Of a DNA stretch of 5,959 bases, positions 1 through 5,959 are shown piece by piece. Under the pieces are notes generated by a model, which saw only the letters and a list, made by a program, of their open reading frames with translations, made no database searches and was not told the DNA's origin. The stretch is from positions 1 to 5,959 of the forward strand of contig DCHH01000092.1 of NCBI GenBank assembly GCA_002315625.1. Direction: 5' to 3'. Every line of letters starts with the position of its first letter. The first letter of the stretch is position 1. Both the position numbers and the translations under genes were made by a program. The stretch is from Bacteroidales bacterium UBA1757. Its GTDB lineage: Bacteria; Bacteroidota; Bacteroidia; Bacteroidales; UBA1402.

Positions 1-1813
1 AAAGTTCCATGAAGCGTGTCTCCAGTCGGCGTGCGGTCTTAAGCGTCTCTTCAATGCGTGTGCCAAGTTCTAGTTCGGCGCTCACCGAGATACGGTTGTT
101 GTCGCTCTGCTGCATGAAGTCGGTACCGATGGCTCCGGTAATGAATGGAATCAAAGAAGCTCCGAAGATTGCCGTACAGACAATCATTGTCAGCGCCTTG
201 TGGTTCAGACAGCTGCGCAGGGCCTTGGCGTACCAGAGGTCGATTTTGTCGAGAATGCCCTCGACGATGTATTTTTGATACCAGCCGGCACGGTTTTCCT
301 CCTCCACAAGCTGGCCGTTTTCATCGACATGAACTTTCTTGGCTTTCAGCAGTTTGGAGCACAGCATCGGGGTAAGCGAGATGGCCACAAGGGTGGAAGT
401 GCACACCACTATTGTCACAATCCAGCCAAGTTCCTTGAACATGATGCCGGCGAGACCCGACAGCATTGTCAGCGGGACGAATACCGCCGCAATGACAAGG
501 GTGGTGGCAATGACCGATACCCAAACCTCGTTTGTGGCGTAAATGGCAGCCTCGCGCGGATTTGAACCCCTTTCAATATGTCTTGTGATGTTTTCCAGGA
601 CCACGATGGCATCATCGACCACCATACCGATTGCGATTGACAGCGAACACAGTGAAATGATGTTCAGCGAGCTGTCGACGAATGCCAGATAGATAAATGC
701 GACAATCAGGGCAATAGGAATGGTCAGCGAAATGATGAGGGCCGCCCTCCAGCGTCCGAGGAAGAAGAGGATGACCAGTACGACGAACAGAAGTGCATAG
801 AGCACAGATTCTTCCAGTGAATGGACTGAATCTTCAATGTCGGCTGCGCTGTCGTAAATCTTTGTAATTTTGACATCAGCGGGCAGAGTGCGCTGGGCTT
901 TCGCGAGCTCTTCTTCAAGGTCGTGGCAAATCTGCACGGTGTTGGCTCCGGTCTGTTTGGTGACAATCAGACGGACGGCTTCCTGCTGGTTGACCTTTTC
1001 ATCGAGCGACAGGTCCTTGATGGTGTCGCGTATTGTGGCGATGTCGCGGACGAAGACCTGACGGCCGTCGGCTGTGGTGGCAACAAGAATGTCACCGATT
1101 TCGCTGCTTTCGACATATTCACTGCGTACCTGCATCGAGTACTGCTCCTTATTCATTTTGACAGTACCCGACGACATGTTCAGGTTGTTGCTGCTTACGG
1201 CGTTGCCGACAGCCTCAAGGGTGATGCCGTATGTGTCCAGCTTCTGCTGGTCAAGTTCGACATAGATACGGCGTTCCGGGGCTCCCGAAAGTGACAGGTT
1301 GCCGATACCATCGACGCGGTTAAGCAGCGGCAGCAGTTCGTCGTTGAGCAGACGGTCAAGTCCGGGGTAGCTCTCATTGGCCTGAATGGCGTATTGGGCA
1401 ATAGGCATCGAGCTCGAACTGAACTTGAATATGAACGGGTTGGAGCATCCGTCGGGCAGATTGTCCTTGGTCATGTCGATGTATGACCGGATATCATTGA
1501 TGATTTCGTCTAGGTTTGTGCCCCACTCGAACTCCATCAGGATGAGCGACATGTTCTCCTTCGACTGTGAGGTGATTTCCTTCAGTCCATCGACGGAGTT
1601 CAGGCTGTTCTCCATTATTTTTGAGACGTTGGTCTCGATTTCAGAAGCGGAGGCGCCGGGGTAGGTGGTCATTACAGTGACGTACGGCGGATCCATCTCG
1701 GGGAACTGGTCAATCGGCAGTCTGAGGAAGCAGAAGATACCGATTATGATTACGGCCACGAAAATCAGAATGGTCGTGACCGGCTTGTTGATTGCTGATT
1801 TGTAGATACTCAT
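1..1813 (-). CDS. RND efflux transporter, HAE1/AcrB-type inner-membrane permease (3' end outside window)
   Basis: This is the proton-driven pump subunit of a tripartite drug or solute efflux system; the family works as a trimer in the inner membrane. I translated 604 codons without a stop; the family is usually 1,000-1,050 residues, so the C-terminal two fifths lie left of base 1. TM1 is at about residues 11-30, followed by the periplasmic porter region with LPIDQFPEMDPPYVTV and TYPGAS, both typical of the family. TM2 is at about 337-352, TM3 at 359-378, and TM4 holds the GMVVDDAIVVLEN motif. Its D400-D401 match the proton-relay pair D407/D408 of E. coli AcrB. TM5 and TM6 end in LTPMLCSKLL (480-489), and TM7 lies near 560-580 before the second porter half begins. 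The ATG at 1813 lies 33 nt after the adaptor stop. The family call is very secure; the substrate is unknown. Confidence 0.96.
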   Translation of the reverse strand, partial: MSIYKSAINKPVTTILIFVAVIIIGIFCFLRLPIDQFPEMDPPYVTVMTTYPGASASEIETNVSKIMENSLNSVDGLKEITSQSKENMSLILMEFEWGTNLDEIINDIRSYIDMTKDNLPDGCSNPFIFKFSSSSMPIAQYAIQANESYPGLDRLLNDELLPLLNRVDGIGNLSLSGAPERRIYVELDQQKLDTYGITLEAVGNAVSSNNLNMSSGTVKMNKEQYSMQVRSEYVESSEIGDILVATTADGRQVFVRDIATIRDTIKDLSLDEKVNQQEAVRLIVTKQTGANTVQICHDLEEELAKAQRTLPADVKITKIYDSAADIEDSVHSLEESVLYALLFVVLVILFFLGRWRAALIISLTIPIALIVAFIYLAFVDSSLNIISLCSLSIAIGMVVDDAIVVLENITRHIERGSNPREAAIYATNEVWVSVIATTLVIAAVFVPLTMLSGLAGIMFKELGWIVTIVVCTSTLVAISLTPMLCSKLLKAKKVHVDENGQLVEEENRAGWYQKYIVEGILDKIDLWYAKALRSCLNHKALTMIVCTAIFGASLIPFITGAIGTDFMQQSDNNRISVSAELELGTRIEETLKTARRLETRFMEL

Positions 1814-1818
1814 CGCTT

Positions 1819-1830
1819 TGCTGTTTTGAT
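1819..1830 (-). promoter_or_regulatory. A-rich leader element before the RND pump start (copy 2 of a shared 12-mer)
   Basis: On the minus strand this is ATCAAAACAGCA, identical to the element before the adaptor gene, ending 5 nt before the pump ATG at 1813. The surrounding bases differ, so the identity is confined to the 12-mer. It lies in the 33-nt gap after the adaptor stop and supports the ATG at 1813 as the true start. Confidence 0.45.
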
Positions 1831-1846
1831 AACGTTGAGTCTGACA

Positions 1847-2866
1847 CTATTTTGTGATGTTGAGCTTGATGCCGTCGATAAGCCTTGACTGGCCTACACT
1901 GACGATTTCAACACCCTCGCTGATTTCGGGAGCCTCGATTTCGACGAGTTCGTTGAAACGCTGTCCCATCGTGACGGAGACACGCTTGGCGACACCGTTG
2001 TCATTTAGGAATACATAGCGCTCGTTCGAGCCGGTCAGCTTCAGCACGGCTGAGTAGGGAGCCGTAATGATGGTTTCACGACCGAGTCCGAGGGTGGTAC
2101 GGACATACATACCCGGACGCAGGCGTTCGTCGCTGTTGGGGATGCGGATTTTGACCTGGAATGTGTGGGTATTGGCATCGATGGTCGGATAGACCACTTC
2201 GATAGTTGCTGGGAAGGTCTCACCTTTATATATTTCAGATTCCAGAGTGAGGGGCATACCCTCCTTGACCAGCGGGAAGTATTTCTCGGGAACGGAAATC
2301 AGGGCTTTCAGCTTGTTGATTTGAGTCAGCACAAGGATTGCCTGTCCGCTGTAGAGTTCGCCGTTCTCGTAGTTCTTTGCGCTGATGACCCCTGCGAACG
2401 GAGCCTTGACGTGGGTGTTGGCCTCAATGAAAGCAAGGCTCTCCTTTGCCTGGTCGTAGGCAAGTTTTACCTGGTCGAACGCCTGTTGTGAAATGCTTCC
2501 GGCTTCGCGGAGCGTCTGCATACGCAAAAGGTCCGTCTGCTGGTTGGCGAAGGCCAAGGATGCTGTGCGCAGTTGGTTCTGGTCCATGCGGACAAGATTG
2601 TCGCCCTTCTTTACGCGGGTGCCCACTTCGGTGTAGATTTCCTCGATGTGACCTGTTATTGACGGGGCAACATTCTGGGTCTCATAACCTTGCAGGGTAG
2701 TGGAAAGCTGGATTGTACGGGATATCTCCTGGGGGACGAGCCGGGTCGTCTGGACCTGCTCGATACGGTTTTCATCGTCCTGGGTTTTCTTGGCGGCCTT
2801 GTTGCCGCTGCAGGAGGTCATGGCCAGAAGGGCGATGGCTGCTGCGAAAAGAGTTGCTTTTTTCAT
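1847..2866 (-). CDS. RND efflux periplasmic adaptor (membrane fusion protein), lipoprotein
   Basis: The 339-residue protein is the AcrA/MexA-like adaptor linking the RND pump to the outer-membrane duct. The N-terminus has KK, a hydrophobic stretch and a lipobox ending MTSC, so C19 is the likely lipidated residue. No acidic run follows the cysteine, which argues against the Bacteroidetes surface-export signal and fits a periplasm-facing protein. The first half of the barrel-sandwich (lipoyl-like) domain is at about 62-93 (GHIEEIYTEVGTRVKKGDNL). A short helical hairpin spans about 95-150. The lipoyl domain resumes at VKAPFAGVI (153-161), the hallmark of the family. A beta-barrel region follows (about 185-262, with RLRPGMYVRTTL at 248-259), then a membrane-proximal domain (about 265-339). 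Length is slightly short but normal for the family. It starts 15 nt after the TolC-like gene's stop and ends 33 nt before the pump gene. Confidence 0.95.
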   Translation of the reverse strand: MKKATLFAAAIALLAMTSCSGNKAAKKTQDDENRIEQVQTTRLVPQEISRTIQLSTTLQGYETQNVAPSITGHIEEIYTEVGTRVKKGDNLVRMDQNQLRTASLAFANQQTDLLRMQTLREAGSISQQAFDQVKLAYDQAKESLAFIEANTHVKAPFAGVISAKNYENGELYSGQAILVLTQINKLKALISVPEKYFPLVKEGMPLTLESEIYKGETFPATIEVVYPTIDANTHTFQVKIRIPNSDERLRPGMYVRTTLGLGRETIITAPYSAVLKLTGSNERYVFLNDNGVAKRVSVTMGQRFNELVEIEAPEISEGVEIVSVGQSRLIDGIKLNITK

Positions 2867-2870
2867 ATTA

Positions 2871-2882
2871 TGCTGTTTTGAT
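2871..2882 (-). promoter_or_regulatory. A-rich leader element before the adaptor start (copy 1 of a shared 12-mer)
   Basis: On the minus strand this is ATCAAAACAGCA, ending 4 nt before the adaptor ATG at 2866 and touching the last base of the TolC-like gene's stop codon. The identical 12-mer precedes the pump gene. There is no purine-rich Shine-Dalgarno, so this A-rich element may help ribosome recruitment, as A-rich leaders do in Bacteroidetes. That role is inference. Confidence 0.45.
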
Positions 2883-4171
2883 TATTGTTTGTTCAGGAGT
2901 TGTTCGAGAGAAATCTGTGCGTTGACCAGTGAGAGAAGGGCCTGGATGTATGAGCTTTGTGCTGAGACCAGGTTGTTGCTCGAGTTGGTCAGGTCAAGGG
3001 ATGATGCCGCACCTAATTTATACTTGTTCGAAAGGTTGTCGAAAATACGCTGTGTCACTTCCAGGTTCTGCACCTGAGTATTGTAGGTGTCGAATGCGTT
3101 GGCCAGATTGAAGCAATACTGGCTGTGCTGCAACAGAAGCGACTGCTCCGTCTCGTCGAATGTGTTGAGTTGTTCCTCGTAGCTTATTTTGGCGGCCTGA
3201 ACACTTTTTGTCTTGCTCAGACTGGTGAAGACGGGAATGGACAGGGTGGCTCCGACACTGTGCGGGGCATTCATGTTGAAGTTGGCCTCTTTGCCGAAGT
3301 GTGTCAGCGTTGAGTATTGATAGTATGCGGAAATGGAAGGGGCGCAGCTCCATTTTGCGGAGTTGAGCTGCTGTTTCGACATTTCCGTGCTCTTCTTGAG
3401 CAACTGATAGCTGTAGTTGTTGTCGAGAATGAATTCTTCGCCGAGAAGGGTGGCGACACTCTCCACATTGAGCAGGTCGTCAAGAGTCTGCGTCAGGCGG
3501 ATTGGGGTACCTGCATCTACTCCAAGATTGAGCCTCAAGGAGTTGTAGGCCATTTCCAGCGTGCTCTTCTGGGCATTGATGGAGGTCTGCATTGAGGCCA
3601 CCTGTACGAGCAGCTGGTCGGCGTCGGTCTGTTCGGCGATGCCGACTTCGACGGATGTGACGGTGAGCTGGTGCAGCTTCTGGATATTGGTCAGGTTCTC
3701 ATTGAGAAGAGACAGTGTCTTTTCGAGTACCAATGCCGAATAGTAAAGGGTCTTTATCTGGTCCTTGGTCTCCTGCTCGCTTTTCGAGAATGTGATGTCG
3801 GACATCTCTTCTGCGATTTTGGCCAGCTTGGCGGCTACAACCTGAGTGCCGCTTAGTGCAATCGATGTCTGGAGGCTCAAGGTGCCTGTAGGCGGCATTT
3901 CAAAGGTCATGACCTTGAAATTGGAGAAGTCGGAATCGAAGCTTTGCGAATAGCCGGCCGAGGCGTTGATCTGGGGCAGCATGGAGGCTATTGCCTGCCA
4001 TTTTGAGGCCTGTGATTTCTGGATGTCCAGGGAGGCGTTCTTCAGGGTGCGGTTGTGCTCAAGGGCGTACTGCTGTGCCTCGGCCAGAGTCAGGCTGAGG
4101 CCTTCGCTTTGGGCTGTGGCGAAACTGATGCACAAGGCTGAGAGACAGAGAATTGTCAAGAATTTTTTCAT
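2882..4171 (-). CDS. TolC-family outer-membrane efflux protein
   Basis: The 429-residue protein is the outer-membrane exit duct of the tripartite pump; family members form trimers with a beta-barrel pore and a long periplasmic alpha-helical tunnel. A signal peptide is visible (KK, hydrophobic core, cleavage likely after A18-T19-A20). There is no lipobox, unlike some OprM-type relatives. The mature protein shows the two-fold internal repeat of the outer-membrane efflux protein family. Each half opens with a helix, then amphipathic strands (about 65-80 and 95-108 in the first; 277-289 and 305-317 with IPVF in the second). Long helices follow, each carrying a G-A-D pattern (VGIAEQTDADQLL at 176-188; LGAASSLDLTNSSNNL at 386-401). 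Its ATG shares one base with the regulator stop (TAATG), so translation is probably coupled. Confidence 0.94.
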   Translation of the reverse strand: MKKFLTILCLSALCISFATAQSEGLSLTLAEAQQYALEHNRTLKNASLDIQKSQASKWQAIASMLPQINASAGYSQSFDSDFSNFKVMTFEMPPTGTLSLQTSIALSGTQVVAAKLAKIAEEMSDITFSKSEQETKDQIKTLYYSALVLEKTLSLLNENLTNIQKLHQLTVTSVEVGIAEQTDADQLLVQVASMQTSINAQKSTLEMAYNSLRLNLGVDAGTPIRLTQTLDDLLNVESVATLLGEEFILDNNYSYQLLKKSTEMSKQQLNSAKWSCAPSISAYYQYSTLTHFGKEANFNMNAPHSVGATLSIPVFTSLSKTKSVQAAKISYEEQLNTFDETEQSLLLQHSQYCFNLANAFDTYNTQVQNLEVTQRIFDNLSNKYKLGAASSLDLTNSSNNLVSAQSSYIQALLSLVNAQISLEQLLNKQ

Positions 4172-4857
4172 TATTCCTTATTTTGGTTGTTGTGTGCGAT
4201 TATTTGTTTGTAGTAGGTCAGGCCTTTGTCGGTGCAGAGGGCGTTGAGCTGGGAATGGACAAGGAGCTGGAGGGCCTGGCGACGGTCGCTGCTCTTTTTA
4301 ACGTGTACAACGATATGGCGCATGCAGGCCATCCACTCGCACGCTATGAGCTGTGCCATCATTTCATTGTCGTATTGCGGGTCAAACAGACCTTCCTGCG
4401 AACCCAGATGTATCCCGTGGCGGATATGTGTGCTGAGCATACGGTGAATGTCCTCCAAATGCTTTTCGTGGATGTCGGGGTAGTATTTGCGCAGGTCATA
4501 GACGAAATTGTCCTCGTCCTTGGTGGTGCTGAGAAATTGGAGGTTGGATAGCGACAGGAGCTGGTCCAGGTTGCAGAGATGGTCAATGGCATTGGGCGTA
4601 TGTCCGTCAGGAACAGTGAACTTCTGCGACCTTATCTTAACCATCATCTTCTCGGTCTTGAGCCCGAGCTGGCGGTCGAGCAGTTCGGACAGCAGCGCCT
4701 CCTTCTGAGGAAAGACAGTGTAGAATGTCTTCTTTGAGATACGCAGTTCGCCGCACAGGTCGTCGATGCTGACGCTCCGTACTCCGAGCTTAAGGAACAG
4801 ACGGTCTGCCGTTTCCAGTATGTTCTCCTTCAAATCGTTTTTCTGTTCTGTCTGCAT
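4171..4857 (-). CDS. TetR/AcrR-family transcriptional regulator, first gene of the efflux operon
   Basis: The 228-residue protein has a typical N-terminal TetR DNA-binding domain: helix 1 at about 9-24 (LKENILETADRLFLKL), then the helix-turn-helix at about 29-49 (SVSIDDLCGELRISKKTFYTVF), where ISKKTFYTVFPQKEALL is the characteristic recognition-helix block. The remaining roughly 170 residues are the helical ligand-binding and dimerisation part, which is too variable to predict a ligand. A longer reading from a TTG at 4893 would add 12 residues. I prefer the ATG at 4857, because the TTG would fall about 3 bases after the predicted transcription start and the extra residues are not part of the fold. 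Being first in the pump operon suggests autorepression relieved by a pump substrate; that is inference. No clean palindromic operator was found. Confidence 0.93.
   Translation of the reverse strand: MQTEQKNDLKENILETADRLFLKLGVRSVSIDDLCGELRISKKTFYTVFPQKEALLSELLDRQLGLKTEKMMVKIRSQKFTVPDGHTPNAIDHLCNLDQLLSLSNLQFLSTTKDEDNFVYDLRKYYPDIHEKHLEDIHRMLSTHIRHGIHLGSQEGLFDPQYDNEMMAQLIACEWMACMRHIVVHVKKSSDRRQALQLLVHSQLNALCTDKGLTYYKQIIAHNNQNKE
4176..4187 (-). promoter_or_regulatory. degenerate relative of the A-rich leader element before the TolC-like start
   Basis: On the minus strand this is ACCAAAATAAGG, ending 4 nt before the ATG at 4171. It shares the A-C-AAAA core and spacing with the 12-mer before the two downstream genes. 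It also contains AAGGA three bases before the ATG, too close for a standard Shine-Dalgarno. The element lies inside the regulator's final codons, so its sequence is also constrained by coding. Confidence 0.25.
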
Positions 4858-4901
4858 AAGACTTTCAGGGTCGTGTCCGCGTAGGGCTTTCAAATCGGCA
4901 G

Positions 4902-4909
4902 CAAAATTA
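4902..4909 (-). promoter_or_regulatory. candidate -7 box for the efflux operon promoter
   Basis: Read on the minus strand this is TAATTTTG, an exact match to the Bacteroides -7 consensus TAnnTTTG. With the final G at -7, transcription would begin near 4895, giving a leader of about 38 nt before the regulator ATG at 4857. The expected upstream TTTG near -33 is poor here; the nearest is TCTG (4934-4931). The exact octamer and sensible position support it; the weak upstream box lowers confidence. Confidence 0.55.
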
Positions 4910-4941
4910 CAACATGAAAATGATAGAACGCAGATTGGAGG

Positions 4942-4971
4942 GTTAATAATACTAAAAGTGATGTTAATAAT
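4942..4971. repeat. 9-bp direct repeat GTTAATAAT, two copies 21 bp apart
   Basis: Exact copies lie at 4942-4950 and 4963-4971. The 21-bp start-to-start spacing is two helical turns, so both would face the same side of the DNA. Relative to the predicted operon start near 4895 they sit at about -47 to -55 and -68 to -76, a usual place for activator or UP-type elements. The AT-rich composition makes a chance repeat possible. Confidence 0.45.
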
Positions 4972-5107
4972 AAAAATATATTGATAATCAGAATTTTAGC
5001 GGAAACTATAAACCTTTTGCGGTTTTCTATTGGCGATATTTTCCCGAATAATCCAATGGCCTTTCGTTGACAATGTTATGAATATGTGAGTTTTTACAAT
5101 AATTTGA

Positions 5108-5135
5108 TTGGATATTGGTACTTGGTATTTGGAAA
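5108..5135 (+). repeat. four tandem 7-bp units, each starting TTGG
   Basis: TTGG occurs at 5108, 5115, 5122 and 5129, exactly 7 bp apart. The units are TTGGATA, TTGGTAC, TTGGTAT and TTGGAAA. The first four bases are invariant and the last three vary. The block occupies the region just upstream of the -7 box of the flavodoxin-lipoprotein promoter. It could be a degenerate microsatellite, a set of binding sites, or partly chance in AT-rich DNA. Confidence 0.6.
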
Positions 5136-5149
5136 AAGAGTTAATTTTG
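5121..5149 (+). promoter_or_regulatory. candidate promoter for the flavodoxin lipoprotein
   Basis: TAATTTTG at 5142-5149 exactly matches the Bacteroides -7 consensus TAnnTTTG. A CTTG at 5121-5124, one mismatch from the -33 TTTG box, lies 17 bp upstream. Transcription would begin near 5156, leaving a leader of about 58 nt before the ATG at 5214. The upstream box lies inside a 7-bp tandem repeat block, so repeat-copy changes could alter promoter geometry. Confidence 0.55.
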
Positions 5150-5213
5150 ACTGCTTTTTTGCTGGACAGACAAATGTGGCATACATTGCTTTCACCAATT
5201 TAATAACACTTAT

Positions 5214-5959
5214 ATGGTCAAGAAAATCTTAACATCCGTCATGCTGGTGGCTGCACTTACGGGCTGCCAAAAGAAAGTATTGGTTCTCTATTATTCACAG
5301 ACAGGAACCACCAAAGCCGTTGCCGAAGTATTCCAGGAGCAGCTTGGTGCAGACATCGAGGCAATCGACATCACAGAGCCCTACACAGGCGATTTCAACC
5401 AGACAATCATGCGCTGCCAGCAGGAGCGTAGCAGCGGTTATGTACCCACTCTCAACCCCCTTACCTGCGACCTCAGCAAGTATGATGTCATCTATTTGGG
5501 CTATCCCATCTGGTTTGGTACATACGCCCCTCCGGTTCAGGCACTGCTCAACAGCGTGGATCTGAGCGGCAAAACCATCGTCCCGTTCTGCACATTCGGC
5601 AGCGGCGGTCTTGAAGTCGGTGTGGCCGACCTGAAAAAGGCACTTCCGACCACAACCATACTAGACGGTTACGGCGTCCGTACCGCCCGTGTGGCATCGG
5701 CCCCTCAGGAAGTCAGCCAATTTTTGATTTCGTCCGGTCTGAAGGAGGGTGAAATTGAGACCTTGCCCGATTTTTCCGAAGAGCATCCCGTCACCGAAGC
5801 CGAAGCCGCCGTCTTCCATGCCGCCTGCGACAGCTACCAGTTCCCGCTGGGCAATCCTGTGGCCGTAGCTACGAGGCCAATCGCCAACGGAACGGAATAC
5901 CGTTTCCAGGTCGAGGCAATGAACGCAAAGACCATAATCTACGTCGTTGAAACTCCGGA
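5214..5959 (+). CDS. flavodoxin-like lipoprotein with extra C-terminal domain (3' end outside window)
   Basis: The visible 248 residues begin with a strong lipoprotein signal: VKK, a hydrophobic core, and lipobox LTGC with C18 as lipid site. Only Q-K-K separates C18 from the first flavodoxin strand. The FMN phosphate loop is S28-QTGT-T33, following VLVLYY. The two loops expected to pack on the flavin ring are YLGYPIWFGT (94-103, with W100) and FCTFGSGG (126-132 region). The flavodoxin fold covers about 22-175. It would be a one- or two-electron FMN carrier or reductase on the periplasmic side; the partner is unknown. Residues about 190-248 exceed the normal flavodoxin length. They show a helix then strands (PVAVATRPIANGTEYRFQVEA, positions 215-235), suggesting a second domain cut by the window edge. 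The gene is divergent from the efflux operon. The start is set by the signal peptide; no Shine-Dalgarno is seen. Confidence 0.88.
   Translation, partial: MVKKILTSVMLVAALTGCQKKVLVLYYSQTGTTKAVAEVFQEQLGADIEAIDITEPYTGDFNQTIMRCQQERSSGYVPTLNPLTCDLSKYDVIYLGYPIWFGTYAPPVQALLNSVDLSGKTIVPFCTFGSGGLEVGVADLKKALPTTTILDGYGVRTARVASAPQEVSQFLISSGLKEGEIETLPDFSEEHPVTEAEAAVFHAACDSYQFPLGNPVAVATRPIANGTEYRFQVEAMNAKTIIYVVETP

Larger units (their letters stand above)
4858..5213. other. AT-rich divergent intergenic region
   Basis: This 356-bp stretch separates the regulator start from the flavodoxin-lipoprotein start and is clearly richer in A and T than the flanking genes. I see no convincing coding sequence, tRNA or structured RNA in it. 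It contains two outward-facing candidate promoters, a 9-bp direct repeat pair and a block of 7-bp tandem units, listed separately. The stretch between about 4983 and 5100 has no element I can assign beyond a 5-bp inverted repeat near 5010-5025. Confidence 0.85.

Noticed and set aside
200..1294. Plus-strand open frames opposite the RND gene (for example 200-565 and 923-1294)
   Set aside because: They lie antisense to an uninterrupted, strongly recognisable RND coding frame, show no domain-like pattern, and are Cys/His/Ser-rich in the way of shadow frames.
2165..3595. Plus-strand open frames opposite the adaptor and TolC-like genes
   Set aside because: The minus-strand frames have clear signal peptides and family motifs; the plus-strand frames have none and no leader or promoter.
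4858..4893. N-terminal extension of the TetR regulator from a TTG codon at 4893
   Set aside because: TTG is a rare start, the added residues are not part of the TetR fold, and the predicted transcript start near 4895 leaves no leader for it. The ATG at 4857 fits better.
4975..4982. Palindrome AATATATT as an operator
   Set aside because: Short AT palindromes are expected by chance in this AT-rich stretch and it has no extended dyad symmetry.
5010..5025. Inverted repeat AAACC / GGTTT with a 6-nt loop as a terminator or TetR operator
   Set aside because: A 5-bp AT-rich stem is too weak for a terminator and no gene ends nearby. It is not adjacent to either predicted promoter, so an operator role is unsupported.
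1..5959. Mobile element, CRISPR array, tRNA or rRNA
   Set aside because: No transposase or integrase motifs, no regularly spaced long repeats, and no cloverleaf or conserved rRNA segments were seen on either strand.

Overview
The window looks like chromosomal DNA from a Bacteroidota bacterium, most likely of the order Bacteroidales. The evidence is indirect. Two predicted lipoproteins carry short signal peptides of the type common there. The starts lack convincing Shine-Dalgarno sequences and are preceded by A-rich leaders. The only intergenic region holds two exact copies of the TAnnTTTG element known as the -7 box of Bacteroides promoters. Genus cannot be decided by eye.

About four fifths of the window is one minus-strand operon for a tripartite RND (resistance-nodulation-division) efflux pump. 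In transcription order it reads: TetR/AcrR-family regulator (4857 to 4171), TolC-like outer-membrane factor (4171 to 2882), lipoprotein periplasmic adaptor (2866 to 1847), and inner-membrane RND transporter of the HAE1/AcrB type (1813 to beyond base 1). The transporter has 604 of roughly 1,000 to 1,050 expected residues in the window. Genes overlap by 1 nt (TAATG) or are separated by 15 and 33 nt, and no terminator is visible between them, so a single transcript is likely. The RND protein would pump substrates out of the inner membrane or periplasm using the proton gradient, the adaptor would bridge it, and the TolC-like protein would form the exit duct. The regulator is the first gene, as expected for autoregulated control. 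Substrates cannot be inferred.

Bases 4858-5213 are an AT-rich divergent intergenic region. It holds a candidate promoter for each direction, a pair of 9-bp direct repeats 21 bp apart, and four tandem 7-bp units, each starting TTGG, in the upstream part of the plus-strand promoter.

On the plus strand from 5214 a lipoprotein gene begins and runs off the right edge. It combines a flavodoxin-like FMN-binding domain, starting almost directly after the lipidated cysteine, with a second, incompletely seen C-terminal region whose pattern resembles a cystatin-like fold. This is the least ordinary gene here. The pump operon is a standard arrangement, and I see no clear evidence of a wholly new system, mobile element, CRISPR array or RNA gene.
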